The notes under the pieces were generated by a model. It was not told the DNA's origin and did not search any database. It saw nothing but the letters and a program-made list of their open reading frames with translations. DNA of 64,000 nt, taken from contig NC_083689.1 of assembly GCF_033118175.1 (NCBI RefSeq), positions 29,618,501 through 29,682,500 of the forward strand. Reading direction: 5' to 3'. Below are positions 10,309 through 21,350 of this stretch, piece after piece (position 1 is the first letter of the stretch; each line of letters opens with the position of its first letter). Both the position numbers and the translations under genes were made by a program. The DNA is from Dama dama (taxonomy: Eukaryota; Chordata; Mammalia; Artiodactyla; Cervidae).

Positions 10309-10455
10309 CAGGGAAACTCATCTTTATTTTCTAGACTCTTCTCTTCCTGCATCTTCCTCCATCCCCAGGCACCAGCCTCAAGGATCTGCTACCTCATAAG
10401 CCTTTGCTCTGTTCACTCCCTCTTCCTGACATGCCTTTTTCCCTTTCTGTATTGT

Positions 10456-10652
10456 GATATGCTTAGTCACTCAGTTGTGTCCAACTCTTTGCCACCCCAG
10501 AGGACTGCCAGGCTCCGCTATCCATGGGATTCTGCAGGCAGGAATACTGGAGTGGGTTGCCATGCCCTCCCTCCAGGGGATCCTCCTGACCCAGGGATTG
10601 AAACTAGGTCTCCCACATTGCAGGTGGACTCTTTTTTACTGTCTGAGCCACC
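10456..10652 (-). repeat. Bov-tA SINE
   Basis: Antisense copy, atgcttagtcactcagttg to gtctgagccacc. It has a small deletion after 'ccacccca' and a T-rich insertion in the head. Confidence 0.93.
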
Positions 10653-11429
10653 CCTCATTTTTCAAGAACCAGCTCAAAGTTTTCTTCCATTATAAATCTT
10701 TGTGCATTGCATTTTTGTTGGTTGTGTCTATATTCACTGTTCATTTATGAGTTCCTTGATGGCAATAACTTTGTCTTTAGAGTCCCAGTATATTCAAATG
10801 CTTACACAGAGTGAGTACTCTATAAACTTTCTTTTGAATGGATTTGAATTTTCTATGAAGATCTATGCATAGAACATACACTGCCTAAAACACTTATAAT
10901 CATCTCCTTTTCTCCCCTACATGAGATTTTGCTGAAAATAATCATGTAGGAGGCAGAACAAATATGCTTCCTTTGGAAAATCTGAAATGTTACTTTAAAC
11001 AAGAAACCAAGCAACTAAAATGAGTTTTCTGGTAAAACAAAAACCGCACTGATAATATGTGATAATACTACAAAAGACTCTAAATCTTTTTAGACTTTTG
11101 TATTTTTACAAAGTTAAGTTTGCATAATTTTAACTAGTTGTTTCCAATGCATAATAACTCCTAAATATTTATATCTGTAGTAGTGCTTCTCAAAGCTTTG
11201 AATTTAAGAGCACTCCACTTCTCCCCTCTAGGTTTTACATCATAGTTTAGAAAACAGAAAAAGGAAAAACAACACAGTTGTTTTTAATAAACATATTCAT
11301 TTTCAAGCAATAATTACAGCTCAAAACTTGTATTTATTCTTTTGGCAATTCAGCATTTTCTTAAAGGCTTAGAAATGAAATTTTGGAAAGACAGCCTAGG
11401 AGATAAATGACTCTAGGTCACATGCGTGC
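10653..11429. other. unique AT-rich sequence
   Basis: No repeat that I can name except a possible worn MIR/L2 end near 10790-10850 (gagtactctataaac). No convincing open frame. Confidence 0.4.
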
Positions 11430-11636
11430 ATTCTCAGTTGTTACAGTCATGTCTGACTCTTTGCGACCCAATGGATCATAGCCTGCCAGGCTTCTCTGTC
11501 TATAGGATTTGCCAGGGAAGAATACTGGGAGCAGGTTGCTAAGCCCTCCTCCAGGGGATCTTCTCAACCCAGGGACTGAACCCATGTCTCCTGCATTGCA
11601 GGCAGATTCTTTACTGCTGAACCACTGGGAAAGCCC
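11430..11636 (-). repeat. Bov-tA SINE
   Basis: Antisense copy, acagtcatgtctgactctttg to gaaccactgggaaagccc. Confidence 0.93.
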
Positions 11637-11739
11637 CCTAGTTCACATATCACACACCAACCCAACAGCATGTACATAGCCATTTGGTGTCTTCCCACTG
11701 GCATTCTTTTAGAACTGTTGCTGAGCAGGTCATTAGAGT

Positions 11740-11870
11740 GAGGTGGAAAGCACATTAGACCAGAAATCTAGTACTGCCACTAATTAACAATGCAACTCTG
11801 AAGTTACCTTCTCTGAGCTTCAATTTCCTTCCCTGACAAGTGAAGGATTGCTAAGTGATTTCTGAGACAG
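11740..11870 (+). repeat. MIR fragment
   Basis: gaccagaaatctagtactgcc, then ctctgagcttcaatttcc: the middle of a MIR in sense. Confidence 0.6.
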
Positions 11871-11901
11871 ATGTTAATTATGGTTGATTTCCGAACAACA
11901 T

Positions 11902-12092
11902 TAGTCACACAGTCATGTCAGACTCTTTGCAATCCCATCGACTGTAGCCTGCCAGGCTCTTCTTTCCATAGGATTCTCCAGGCAAGAATATTGCAGTTGG
12001 TAGCTATTCCCTTCCCTAGGGGATCTTCTGAACCCAGGTATTGAACGCGGGTCTCCCGCATCATAGGCAGATTCTTTATCATCAGAGACACC
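11902..12092 (-). repeat. Bov-tA SINE, left arm of an inverted pair
   Basis: Antisense copy (ttagtcacacagtcatgtc to agagacacctgg). It abuts a sense copy at 12093, so the two form an inverted repeat with almost no spacer. Confidence 0.93.
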
Positions 12093-12224
12093 TGGAGAAG
12101 GAAGTGGCTATTCACTCCAGTATTCTTGCCTGGAGAATCCCATGGACAGAGGAGCATGGAAGGCTATAGTCTATGCAGTCACAAAGAGTCAGACATGACT
12201 GAGTGACTAACACTTTCACTTTTA
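12093..12224 (+). repeat. Bov-tA SINE 3' half, right arm of an inverted pair
   Basis: Sense copy starting mid-element (ggagaaggaagtggctattc) and running to the ctttcactttt tail. The tRNA-derived head is missing at the junction. Confidence 0.9.
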
Positions 12225-12384
12225 CTTTCCTAACAACATAAGATGAGAAAATAAGGCATTGTATTCATGAATATAGATGAAAAGTGCTAGATAAAATGTT
12301 ACAAAATGGAATTGCAGAGGATACAAGAATGATGATGGCAAGGACGATGATATACATCGTGATTAACTAGGTTTTCTCCCCGGG

Positions 12385-12900
12385 AATGCAAGAACGGTTC
12401 CATTTCAGAAGAATATACTGATAATTTAATAAATTTTAAATGTGAGAAAATCAACCTAATAATACCAATGTGCCATATGCTTAGTCGCTCAGTCGTGTCC
12501 GACTCTTTGTTACCCCATGGACTATAGCCCCTCTGTCCATGGGGATTCTCCAGACAAGAATACTGGAGTGGGTTGCCATTCCCTCCTCTAGGGAATCTTC
12601 CCAACCCAGGGATCAAACCCAGATCTGCCGCATTGCAGGTGGATTCTTTACCATTTGAGCCACCAGGAAGTCTATAATATCAACAGATACAGAAAAAAAA
12701 CATTTGAGAAAGTTCAACTCTTATTCACAAGAACTCTTGGTTAACTAGAATTAGAAGGCATCTTTCACCTGATAAAGAGCATATGCAAAATAGCATAGAA
12801 GATAGCATACTTAATGCAGAGCTGTTAGAAGATTTCACTTAAAGTCAGAAATAATGGAAAGAGATTAAAAGTTTTAACAGGAAAAGTAAAAATCAAAACT
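12385..12900 (+). mobile_element. old L1 ORF2 fragment, split by a SINE
   Basis: gggaatgcaagaacggttcc (before the SINE) and acctgataaagagcatatgc, gcatacttaatgcag (after it) read in L1 ORF2 order in the RT region. Highly diverged and not open. Confidence 0.6.
12476..12671 (-). repeat. Bov-tA SINE
   Basis: Antisense copy with intact 'gtcgctcagtcgtgtccgac', one of the least diverged in the window. It lost about 14 bp around the 'tgccaggctcc' segment. Confidence 0.93.
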
Positions 12901-13424
12901 GTTCTTATTTGCAGTAAAATTTCCTGTTGAAATTTAATAGAAAAAAACAAACCTGCACCCCCTTTTTCAAGTTCTTAGTGATCTAGTCCATGGCTTTAAA
13001 TAACATCTATATTCCAGAGATTCCACCATTTATATCTTCAACCATTACCTTCTCTCCTAAATTCTAACCTATTCAGTAGCTTTAGTTTTTTGGTGTTTAA
13101 TCAGAAGGCTAATTAAAATTCTTGATGTTTCCAAAATCACTCCACTTATACTCTTCCTGGTCAATGAATGGCAATTCTGCTTCTCCATTTGCTTTGGTAA
13201 AAAAAAAAAAAAAAACAAAAAACACCTTAGCTCAAACTCAGCATCAACAGGGGTAAGCCATGTTGATAGAGTCTGCCCTCTATATGATGTGATGAAAATG
13301 ACACTTTCTTCTGTAGTCTTCCTCCCAAAGACCCATAATCCTGAGGAACCATGAGAATATATATTCTACAACATATGCGACCAATATGCCTTCAAACTGT
13401 CAAGGTCCATAAAAAGGAGCACAT
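12901..13424. other. unique sequence, nothing recognised
   Basis: AT-rich with a poly(A) run at about 13199-13216. No open frame of interest. Confidence 0.4.
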
Positions 13425-13895
13425 TTGACTCAGTTCTAGTAAGGTGGATGAACCTAGAGCCTATTTTAGAGAGTAAAATAAGTCAGAAAGGAAAATATTG
13501 TATACCAACGCATATATATGGAATTTAGAAAGATGGTACTGATGAACCTTTTTGCAGGGCAGCAATGCAGATGCAGACAGAGAACGGACTTGTGGACACA
13601 GTGAGGGAAGGAGATGGTGGGATGAATTGAGAGAGTAGCATTGAAACATACACCTTACCATGTGTAAACTTAGTCAGTGGACATTTGCTGTATGATGCAG
13701 GGAGCTCAAAACTGGTGATCTGTGACAACCTTGAGAGGTAGGATGGGGTGGGAGATGGGAGGGAGGTTCAAGATGGAGGGGACATACATATATATTTATG
13801 GCTAATTCATGTTGATGTATGGCAGAAACCAACAATATTGTGAAGCAATTATCTTCTGATTAAAAATAATTTTTAAAAAATAAAAATAAAATCCA
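13425..13895 (+). mobile_element. L1 3' end
   Basis: The end of ORF2 and the 3'UTR of a bovine L1 (tgaacctagagcctatttt, aacggacttgtggacacag, gggagggaggttcaagatgg), ending in an A-rich tail. It overlaps the 10080-10300 segment of the other L1 and is closely similar to it. Confidence 0.92.
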
Positions 13896-14449
13896 TTCAT
13901 CACTTGAAAAAAAAGTAAGGAAAGTCTGAGAAACTATTACAGCCAAGAGGAATCTATGGAGGCAATGTCAGCTAAATATGATGTGGTATAGAAACAAAGG
14001 CCACCCAAATGAGAACAAGAAAAGACTCTTAATTCAGATCTTGCAGGGTAGTCAGCCACCACCACTTTGGCAGAGACTCAAAGGCAGGCAGTGCAGTGAG
14101 AAAGCTTTTAGTGGAAGGAAGGGAAAGCTTCCAGTACACCCTGATTAAAGGTTGTGGCATGAGGAAGCCGTAGGTGAGCTAACTGGAAGCCCAGTGTTCC
14201 CTGTGACTGGTTAGGAGTGCATATTTGCCTTTCTGTGGTTGGTCCTAAATTGGAAGCTGTCAGTTATTAATCAGGTCCTGGCCATTTGGGGCTGATTGCT
14301 GCAGGGGTTACCATTTGGCTTACTGGGCAGGTTGTTACAGGTTGTGGGTCACAGTTCTATTTTTATATGTGGTCTGGCCATTGTCCATTTTTATATTCAG
14401 AAGTATCCTGGATGAGATCTTGGAACTGAAAAAGGATATTAGGTAAAAA
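13896..14449. other. unique sequence, nothing recognised
   Basis: Contains moderately G-rich phrases (ggaagccgtaggtgagc, gggctgattgctgcagg) that might be a worn LTR. I cannot support a family assignment. No open frame. Confidence 0.35.
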
Positions 14450-14665
14450 GTAATGAAATCCAAATAAAAGCCTGGACCTCAGTTAATAATATAACAATAC
14501 TGGTTCATTAATTGTAACAAAGGCACCGTGCTAATGTAAGATGCTAGTAGATGGAGGAAACTGGGTGTGGAGTATAAGGGAACACACTCCGTACTGTCTT
14601 AATTTTTCTGGGACTCTAAAACTGTTCTGAAAAGTAAAGTTTATTTAAAAACAACACCACCACAT
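14450..14665 (+). mobile_element. old L1 (L1M) 3' end
   Basis: tggttcattaattgtaac, agatgctagtagatgg, ggactctaaaactgttctg, then aaagtttatttaaaa: the 3'UTR of an old mammalian L1 with its A-rich end. Confidence 0.65.
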
Positions 14666-14765
14666 TAGAGATACCCTTTATGCCTCCTTTCTCTCATCCT
14701 CCATATTCAACCCTTTAGCAAATTCTTAGGATTGACCACACCCCCTCTGCTGCATTGATGTCGCC

Positions 14766-14984
14766 TTGCTAGGTCGCTCCGGTCATGTCCGATTCTTCGT
14801 GCCCCCATGGACAGTAGCCTGTCAGGCTCCTGTGTCCACAGGATTTCCCAGGAAAGAATAGTGGGGCCAGTTGCCATGCCTTCCTCCAGGGGATCTTTCC
14901 AACCCAGGGATCGAACCCCAGTCTCTTCTGTCTCCTGTATTAGCAGGTAGGTTCTTTACCAGTAGCGCCACCTGAGAAGCCTGT
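14766..14984 (-). repeat. Bov-tA SINE
   Basis: Antisense copy with a longer head segment (cttctgtctcctgtattagc) like the copy at 6905. It ends gcgccacctgagaagcc. Confidence 0.92.
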
Positions 14985-15448
14985 CACCTTAGCCAACTCC
15001 ATCGCCCTTCCATTGGAAATCTTCGCTAGTATCCTAAGGGCCCACCTGCTTCCACTCCGATCTCTACGATGCTTTTCCACAGAGCTTTACTGTGGTCTAC
15101 AAAGAAACAGAAGGCTTTAACAGGTTTGAGGGGCCTGAAGAATATGGTTAGTGGAGGAGAGAGAGCTGTCAAATTGCATTTCTAATGACTGGATCAAATA
15201 TGGTCCCTATAAAAGTCAGCAGTTCTCTTTTCAGAGACTGGGTCCTACAAGCATAGCTAAGTCTTGCTTAGCAAGTATAAATTCAGATTTTTATGTTAAC
15301 AGTTTTTAAAAGTTTGAGTTGATATGTTTTTTCATCAGTCATGTATAGACACAGCACAAAATTCAAAGTTATAGAAAGGTGTGTAATGCCAAGTTTCTCT
15401 CTGGCCTCAGCGTTCCTCTCCTTAGAGACAACCACTGCTCCGTGTCTC
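14985..15448. other. flank 5' of the provirus
   Basis: Mostly unique sequence. No TSD for the provirus can be read here, because the first part of the 5' LTR is absent. Confidence 0.4.
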
Positions 15449-15860
15449 ACAAAATACAAAGAAACTATAAGGAGCTAAAAATAACCTTGAACACACACAG
15501 CTGGGGAAGATTATGGACAAGATATAAGACCCAACAGCCCATTTGCCATGTCTGAAGAACCAAGAACAAAAGCAGGGTACTTCGTATGCATCGCCCCCAC
15601 CCCCCGCACACACCACCACACAAGGGTGGGCAGACCACCTAAGACAGTCCTCTGGCCCAAGCCCTGAACACCCTAACCCTCACCCTATTTAAGGAACCAG
15701 CTTGCGCCCCCTCAGGGAGCAAGTGAGCCAGGGAAACTGTTGTTTGCTCTAGCTCCCCCTTGCTGCAGCAGGAGCCCCAATAAAGCCTTGCCTGAATTTC
15801 ATGTCTGTCCTCTTATCGATTTCTATTGATTAAGGAGGTCAAGAACCCTGGTCGGTAACA
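15449..15860 (+). mobile_element. 5' LTR of the provirus (U3 start missing)
   Basis: Aligns to the 3' LTR from 'acaaaatacaaagaaac' to 'gtaaca'. It has a TATA-like tatttaa at 15686-15692 and AATAAA at 15779-15784, giving U3-R-U5 order. About 80 bp present at the start of the 3' LTR have no match here, so the left end is truncated or replaced. Confidence 0.88.
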
Positions 15861-15992
15861 TACTTTGTGGTAACCATGAGGGGACAATTGTCCCCTTCCC
15901 AGAAGATCCGGGCACCTTCGGGCCTACTTGAAAGCAGCTTCCCACGGGTGACAAGCTATCATCTGACTCTTGCCTCAGTGTTACTACATTTG

Positions 15993-15998
15993 GTAAGT
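15993..15998 (+). promoter_or_regulatory. candidate proviral splice donor
   Basis: tttg|gtaagt lies about 130 bp after the 5' LTR, where the major splice donor of a class I ERV leader is expected. It is followed by the CT-rich leader (16000-16140). Use is inferred. Confidence 0.45.
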
Positions 15999-16756
15999 CC
16001 GCCCTCCTGGCCCCTTACCCTCATTTGGGCAAGGTTTTCCCCCTTCTCTTTGTCTTTTCTCCCTCACCATTTCCCCCTCCCCTCTCCTGAAATGTCTCTC
16101 CTTCTCCCCCCTCTGTCCTCTCCTATTTGTGTCCTACCCACCCGAGACAGTGGACGTCAGACAGCCGCAGAATCTCTCCTCTCGGCTTGTGAGACCTGCT
16201 CACTCTGGCCGGGACTGGCTCCCCCTGATGGGTGACAAGTGGAGGGGGAGAGATTCCCCTCACACCCGGGAGACCTGGGTCTCTCCCAAATGGGAGATTT
16301 ACAAGGAGGATAGCAGTTCACACCTCGTGTCCTGCAGTGGCTGGAAGTCCTATCACCCCAGTACTCTCATCTGTACTTTCCTGCTGCCAAGAGAAGCCCC
16401 CTTGGGAACGGGCGGAGGCAGCAGTTTTCTATCGACTGGTGTATGCATAGGTGAGAGTCCCACAGATGACGTACAACTGGCTGGTTCCTGAGCTTGATCA
16501 CCCTGGTGGACAGTGGACAGGGTGCTCCCTCCTTCACTTGCCCTTTCTAGAAGTGCACATGTTGGTGCCTGAGTAGATACCCACAGGGGTGCAGATTGAA
16601 ATGGCAGGCAGGCTCTCTCTTTCTGTCTCTTTCTCTTTTTCAATCTTTTCTTTCCTTCCTCCCTTTCTCTCTCCTTGTTGCTCACCTCTACCCTCCCATC
16701 CGCTTCATCATGAAGACTCCTTTTTTGTGTCTTTAAGTTTCTGTCATTGGCGGTGG

Positions 16757-16966
16757 TTGTTGTTTAGAAGCTAAGTTGTGTCTGACTCTCTGCGACCCCA
16801 TGGACCGTAGCTTGCCAGGCGCCTCTGTCCCTGGGATTCTCCAGGCAAGAATACCGGAGTTGGTTGCCATTTCCTACTCTAGGGGAACTTCCAGATGCAG
16901 GGATCGAACCCACATCTACTGCACTGGCAGGCGGGTTCTTTACCATCTGAGCCACCACGGGTGTCT
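16757..16966 (-). repeat. Bov-tA SINE in provirus leader
   Basis: Antisense copy, aagctaagttgtgtctgac to gagccaccacgggtg. Confidence 0.94.
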
Positions 16967-17340
16967 GTCCACCTTCTCTTACTGGTACATGCTTTTAAAA
17001 GGATCTTTGTTTCCTGTACTTCTGTCTGTCCAGCTGCTCCTGCAAGTCTCTGTCTACAGTGTGGGCATAGTGGAGCATTTACATCTTGAAATGCAAACAC
17101 AACCCACATTGCCTGATACTCCAGCCTTGGGTTACTTAGTAGGATTTTAAAAAGCAAAACAATAAGAGAGGAGCTTGCATTTTTCTCCTCTGCCTTTGCA
17201 ATGCAACTATTCTGCCTGGACTCTGGGAAACCACCTCATCCACCTGGAGTCCCCCAGACTGAGGGAGAAAAAAGGAGGCCTTTTAAAGTCAAGTGGGAAA
17301 ACCATGAGATATCTGGCTTTGTAAAAAATTAACTTGTCTA

Positions 17341-19680
17341 GCTTAAGGTTGTGGATTTAATACAGATCTGTCTTTAGAGTTATCAACATTAAGTATAATA
17401 TTTTTCTTCTACCTTAGGTTACTGAAAGTACATATTGTTTCTGTTATCAACTTTGTCAGGAAGGAAAACGACCCAATATGATTACACTTTTAAGTAAATA
17501 TAACTAGGATAAGAGCTTTTCAGTACTTCTATAAAATTTACTGAAAAGCTCTTGTACTATTATAGTTACTTAGAAGTCCCTCCAGATTTTGGTAACTTAA
17601 AACTAAATTAAGTTAAATGATAGACATTCACTGAGTTTTTAGGTCATTTTAAGTAAAATGAAGTACTGGTACATTAATTGCTAAACAGGTCTACATTTAC
17701 CTACTTTTGTTTTCTCGTAAGAGGCAAACTAAAGATGTTTGGGTTTATTAGATACATCTTGCACAATATTAAGGAAAGCAACTGTGCTTTGGGAAGACAC
17801 ATGTTTCTGGAGATTATGGGATATTCCAATCAGGGAATGCTAATGTCAAAGACACTTCATGGTTGCCACATGGGGCCCCTGGAGCATCCCAAAGAGAGAT
17901 CCTAAACTAACTGGGTTCATTTGGTATGCTAAATTACATGGGAAACATTGTCCAAACTCACTGTTGCCTGTGTCAGATGGAATCATCAGGCTTTCCCCAG
18001 TTTTATCGTGGCTGCCAAACAGATAGGGGAGAGGGTTTGGGGTTCTTCTACTTCCTAGTCTCACAGCTTAAACTATGTGAAAAAAAAAAAAATCCCCTGT
18101 GGGAATATTCCCTGTGTCATTTTCCCACTGTGCCCACCTCCAATTCTTCCAGGAGTTCCTTTCTATACCTCTAGGACCCTCTTTGCTTCAGACTTTGGCA
18201 GCCCAGACATTGTGACAAATTTCATATTAGACTGGCCACTTCCAAACAGCCAACATCCTAGACTTCATAGACGCTAAATCTCAAGAAACATCTTCAGCAT
18301 AGGGAAACTTATCATAGGACAAAAGCCTCCGGGTAAATGCTTCCAGACTTCACTTCTAGAAGGGCTCTTTATTGATTGCAGGTTACTCAACATGTGAGGA
18401 TCCTTTTCTAAGCCAGAAGAAACATCTCTGCAGTGTATCCTTAAAAACTGGAAAATTTTGAAAATAGGCTGAGAAGAGAAAAACTACTATAGCATTGCCT
18501 GGCTCTTGCATAAGTTAGGGAATGGAGAAAAATGGCCTGAAAATGAGTCTGTAAACTATAATGTTATTGTTTAGTCCTCACTTGTGTCCGACTCTTTGGG
18601 AGCCCATGGACTATAGTCCACCCAGGCTCCTCTGTCCACGGGATTCTCCAGGCAAGAATACTGGAGTGGGCTGCCATTTCCTTCTCCAGGGATCTTCCAG
18701 ACCCAGAGATCGAGCCCTTATCTCCTGCGTTGGCAGGTGGATTCTGTACCACTGAGCCATCAGGGAAGCCCTTTTTCTGATTAGGAAGGAGAATTGATAG
18801 AAACCTACTTTTTATGATCCAAAACACCAACATTCAAACAAATGACCACTTCACCTTGTTTAATATAAAAATGGCAATAACAAATCCTTTCCATTATTAG
18901 GTCTACAGCCTGTGGAGATTTTAGGTCCATCAGATTTATAGTCCATGAAGTCCTCCTTGAACCCTCAAAAAAATTCTTTTCTCTGAACCTTTATTGAATT
19001 TTATCTGGATCATTTCTACAAGGCCCTTATAACTATCTGCCTTGCTTACTTTCTATCAGACTTCCAGGACAAAGACCACAGAAAACCTGTTAGCAGATAC
19101 GAAAAAAATGATTTGCTTGATGTGACCTCCTATTGAGACTTAAAAGAAACCATTAAACCATATGACAAACCTCATTGAAACCCATTCATTTTGAATGCCC
19201 CAGGTAAAACTGAAAACAAAAATATCTGAGAAACATGTAACCCACTCAAAAGACAATTTGAAAGTGCCCATTTACAACCACTTGATTCACAATTTATAAT
19301 TCCCTATTTGGTGATGTTGATCTGATTTTATTATATAATCAGTACTGTGGTCCTTTGACAATGTTTTGTTAATTAGGCTGCCTTCCCTCTAGCTTATCTA
19401 AGAGAAAATCTGTGGTAAGAGCAATCCTGGTATATAAGAAATGACCCCGTCACCTGAAACATGCGAGGTATCTGATACTTACCATTTTGCAGTTGGATCT
19501 TTGCTGTCACAAGATGGGAAAAATGAACTGAAGTTCTCTACATTCAAGCATTCATGGTGCTTTACCAAAACCTCACTCACTCTATGTGACTCCTATAATC
19601 AAAAGCCTGGGAAATCAGAAAACACTTGCAACATCTTAGATGATTCCCTTTCAACCTTCCCCAGCTCTCAGGGATGAAAC
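17341..19680 (+). pseudogene. provirus interior, probable gag 5' half, unrecognisable
   Basis: This sits between leader and capsid, where matrix and p12 would be. I see only short frames (17678-17905, 17926-18174, 19441-19677) with no clear matrix motif. Part may be unrelated inserted sequence. A SINE occupies 18562-18771. Confidence 0.35.
18562..18771 (-). repeat. Bov-tA SINE in provirus
   Basis: Antisense copy, ttagtcctcacttgtgtccg to gagccatcagggaagccc. Confidence 0.95.
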
Positions 19681-20103
19681 CAAGCCCCACCTGCATCCCT
19701 AGAGCCACCTCTTCTCCGGGTCCCTCTGACCAATCCCAACTTCGCTTCTTTATGTTCCTTTATCTCCTCCATCACACCAGGAAGGAGAGACTAGTCCCTC
19801 TGGGGTAGCATGTAGAGGAACTTCTTGTCATCTAGGATCAGGTTCAAAGTTCACCCCACCTCTGTCCCACAAGGCCTTTACGCCCTTGGTGAAGTAGCTG
19901 ATGGGAACAGAGCAATTACTGGAGTGCATGTCCCCTTCTTAATGGAGGACTTAGGAATCTGTAAGGAGAGGTTTGGCAGGTTCTCAGAAAACCCTGACAA
20001 GTTTAGGGATGGATTTATCAGGCTGGGGTTGACATTCCGTCTCATGTGGCAGGACATCACAGTTGTTCTGGCCCACTGCTGTACCCCAGATGAAAAGGAG
20101 TGA
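19681..20103 (+). pseudogene. gag remnant: proline-rich part and capsid N-terminal half
   Basis: A proline-rich stretch (19690-19790) is followed by a frame that is open to 20103 and includes HVPFLMEDL and LMWQDITVVLAHCCTPDEKE. Those are class I Gag capsid features: a hydrophobic 'VPF' strand, and a W-x-D-I helix ending in TPDEKE. Several stops lie before 19825 (for example near 19800). The wider frame is not open, so no Gag protein could be made. Confidence 0.82.
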
Positions 20104-20570
20104 ATACCTAGAAAGGTCAGGAGACATGCAGATGGACTAGTGGCCCCAATCCACACCAAATCTGTTAGGCAGATGGGGATGCAATCCCAGAACCTGACCC
20201 ACATGAGGACTATGAAGGTCATGTAGGCCAGGCTAGGATGAGGTGTTATAATACTCGTCTGTCAGATGGACTAAAAGGTGTATGGTGAATCCTGTAAATT
20301 ATGACAAGGTCCGAGAGATAACACAGCGTAAAGATGAAAACCCACAGTCTTGCTGAGCCAGCAGACAGAGGCCTTCAGCAAGCACACCAACACAGACCCT
20401 GAGTCCACAGAGGGGAGGACTCTACAGCTCATGCATTTTATTACCCAAGCTACTCCTAATATCCCAAGAAAATTGCAGAAGTTTGAGGCTGGGCCACAAG
20501 CCACATTGTCAACCTTGGTAGAGGAGGCCTTCAGGATCTATAAAAACTGAGACTTCATGGAGGAGGCCAA
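20104..20570 (+). pseudogene. gag remnant: capsid C-terminal half
   Basis: After a frameshift the capsid continues. The open piece at 20350-20550 holds the phrases HTNTDPES and LMHFITQATPNIPRKLQKFE, typical of the C-terminal capsid domain of class I ERVs (major-homology-like region and following helices). Stops flank it on both sides. Confidence 0.8.
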
Positions 20571-20644
20571 TTAGGATAAAAGGCTAAGAAAGAAAACACA
20601 GCTTTTGGCTGCTTTAATCCACCCACCACCTCGAGGGACAGATC

Positions 20645-20720
20645 CCTAGAAGCCACCTGGGCCTGAACCAATGTGCCTTTTGCCAGAAAGAAGAGCATCA
20701 GAAGGGGGTCTGTCCTGAGC
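20645..20720 (+). pseudogene. gag nucleocapsid zinc knuckle
   Basis: One CX2CX4HX4C box (C-A-F-C ... H ... C) is intact at 20672-20713. A single knuckle is the class I (gammaretroviral) pattern. It lies between capsid and protease as expected, but the surrounding frame is broken. Confidence 0.82.
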
Positions 20721-20849
20721 ACCCTCCTGTAAGATACCTGAGGGGCAACACTGACCGCCCCAGTTCCTTGCAAGTCTCTTGGATGAGAGATTCCCGCACG
20801 TTCACTGACGGGGCCCAAGCACCTGCCTGGTTCCAGATCCAACTCGATT

Positions 20850-21125
20850 CATCCTCGTTAGTCCTGCAGAGCCTCAGGTCACACTCCATATGGCAGCAAG
20901 AGACCTGAGTTTCTTGTAGACACTGGAGCCGCCTGCTCTGTTCTGACTTGGCCAGCCGGCCCCTTCTCCAACCATGATTGTACTGTGACAGGAGCCAGTG
21001 GACAGTCAAAGGCAGGGTGATTTATGTTTCTCTGCCTGTGGTGTCGAGTCCACTATTATTACTCACGCCTCTTTGTATATGCCAGAATGCCCTGTATCCC
21101 TCCTTGGAAGAGATTTGCTAAATAA
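20850..21125 (+). pseudogene. protease remnant
   Basis: The aspartic protease active site FLVDTGAACSVL is readable, with DTGA at 20919-20930. The end of the domain carries LGRDLL (about 21100-21120), the usual C-terminal helix. A stop follows 'SGQSKAG' near 21020 and a frameshift lies between the two halves, so it is inactive. Confidence 0.88.
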
Positions 21126-21133
21126 TGAGGAGC

Positions 21134-21350
21134 TAGGGATTGCCAGGTGACTCAGACAGCAAAGAATCTGCCTGCAATGCAAGAGACCCGAATTTGATCC
21201 CTGGGTCTGGAAGATCCCCTGGAAAACGAAATGACAACCCACTCCAGTATTCTTGCCTGGAGAATCACACAGACAGAGGAGCCTGGCAGGTTACAGAACA
21301 TGGAGTTGCAAAGAGTTGGACATGACTGAATGACTAACACTTTCACTTTA
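21134..21350 (+). repeat. Bov-tA SINE between pro and pol
   Basis: Sense copy, agggattgccaggtgactcag to ctaacactttcacttta, inserted right after the protease. Confidence 0.94.

Larger units (their letters stand above)
15861..17340 (+). pseudogene. proviral leader and gag 5' region
   Basis: CT-rich leader, then sequence with no intact gag start that I can identify. Open frames at 15867-16235 and 16129-16491 are low-complexity and not recognisable. A long pyrimidine tract lies at about 16607-16685. I could not identify the primer-binding site or the tRNA with confidence. Confidence 0.5.

Noticed and set aside
15861..15880. primer-binding site of the provirus
   Set aside because: The bases after the 5' LTR (tactttgtggtaacc) do not match any tRNA 3' end that I can assign with confidence.
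20350..20550. possible domesticated capsid gene
   Set aside because: The capsid is split into two short pieces by a frameshift and stops, without promoter or splice evidence. Domestication would need a longer preserved frame.
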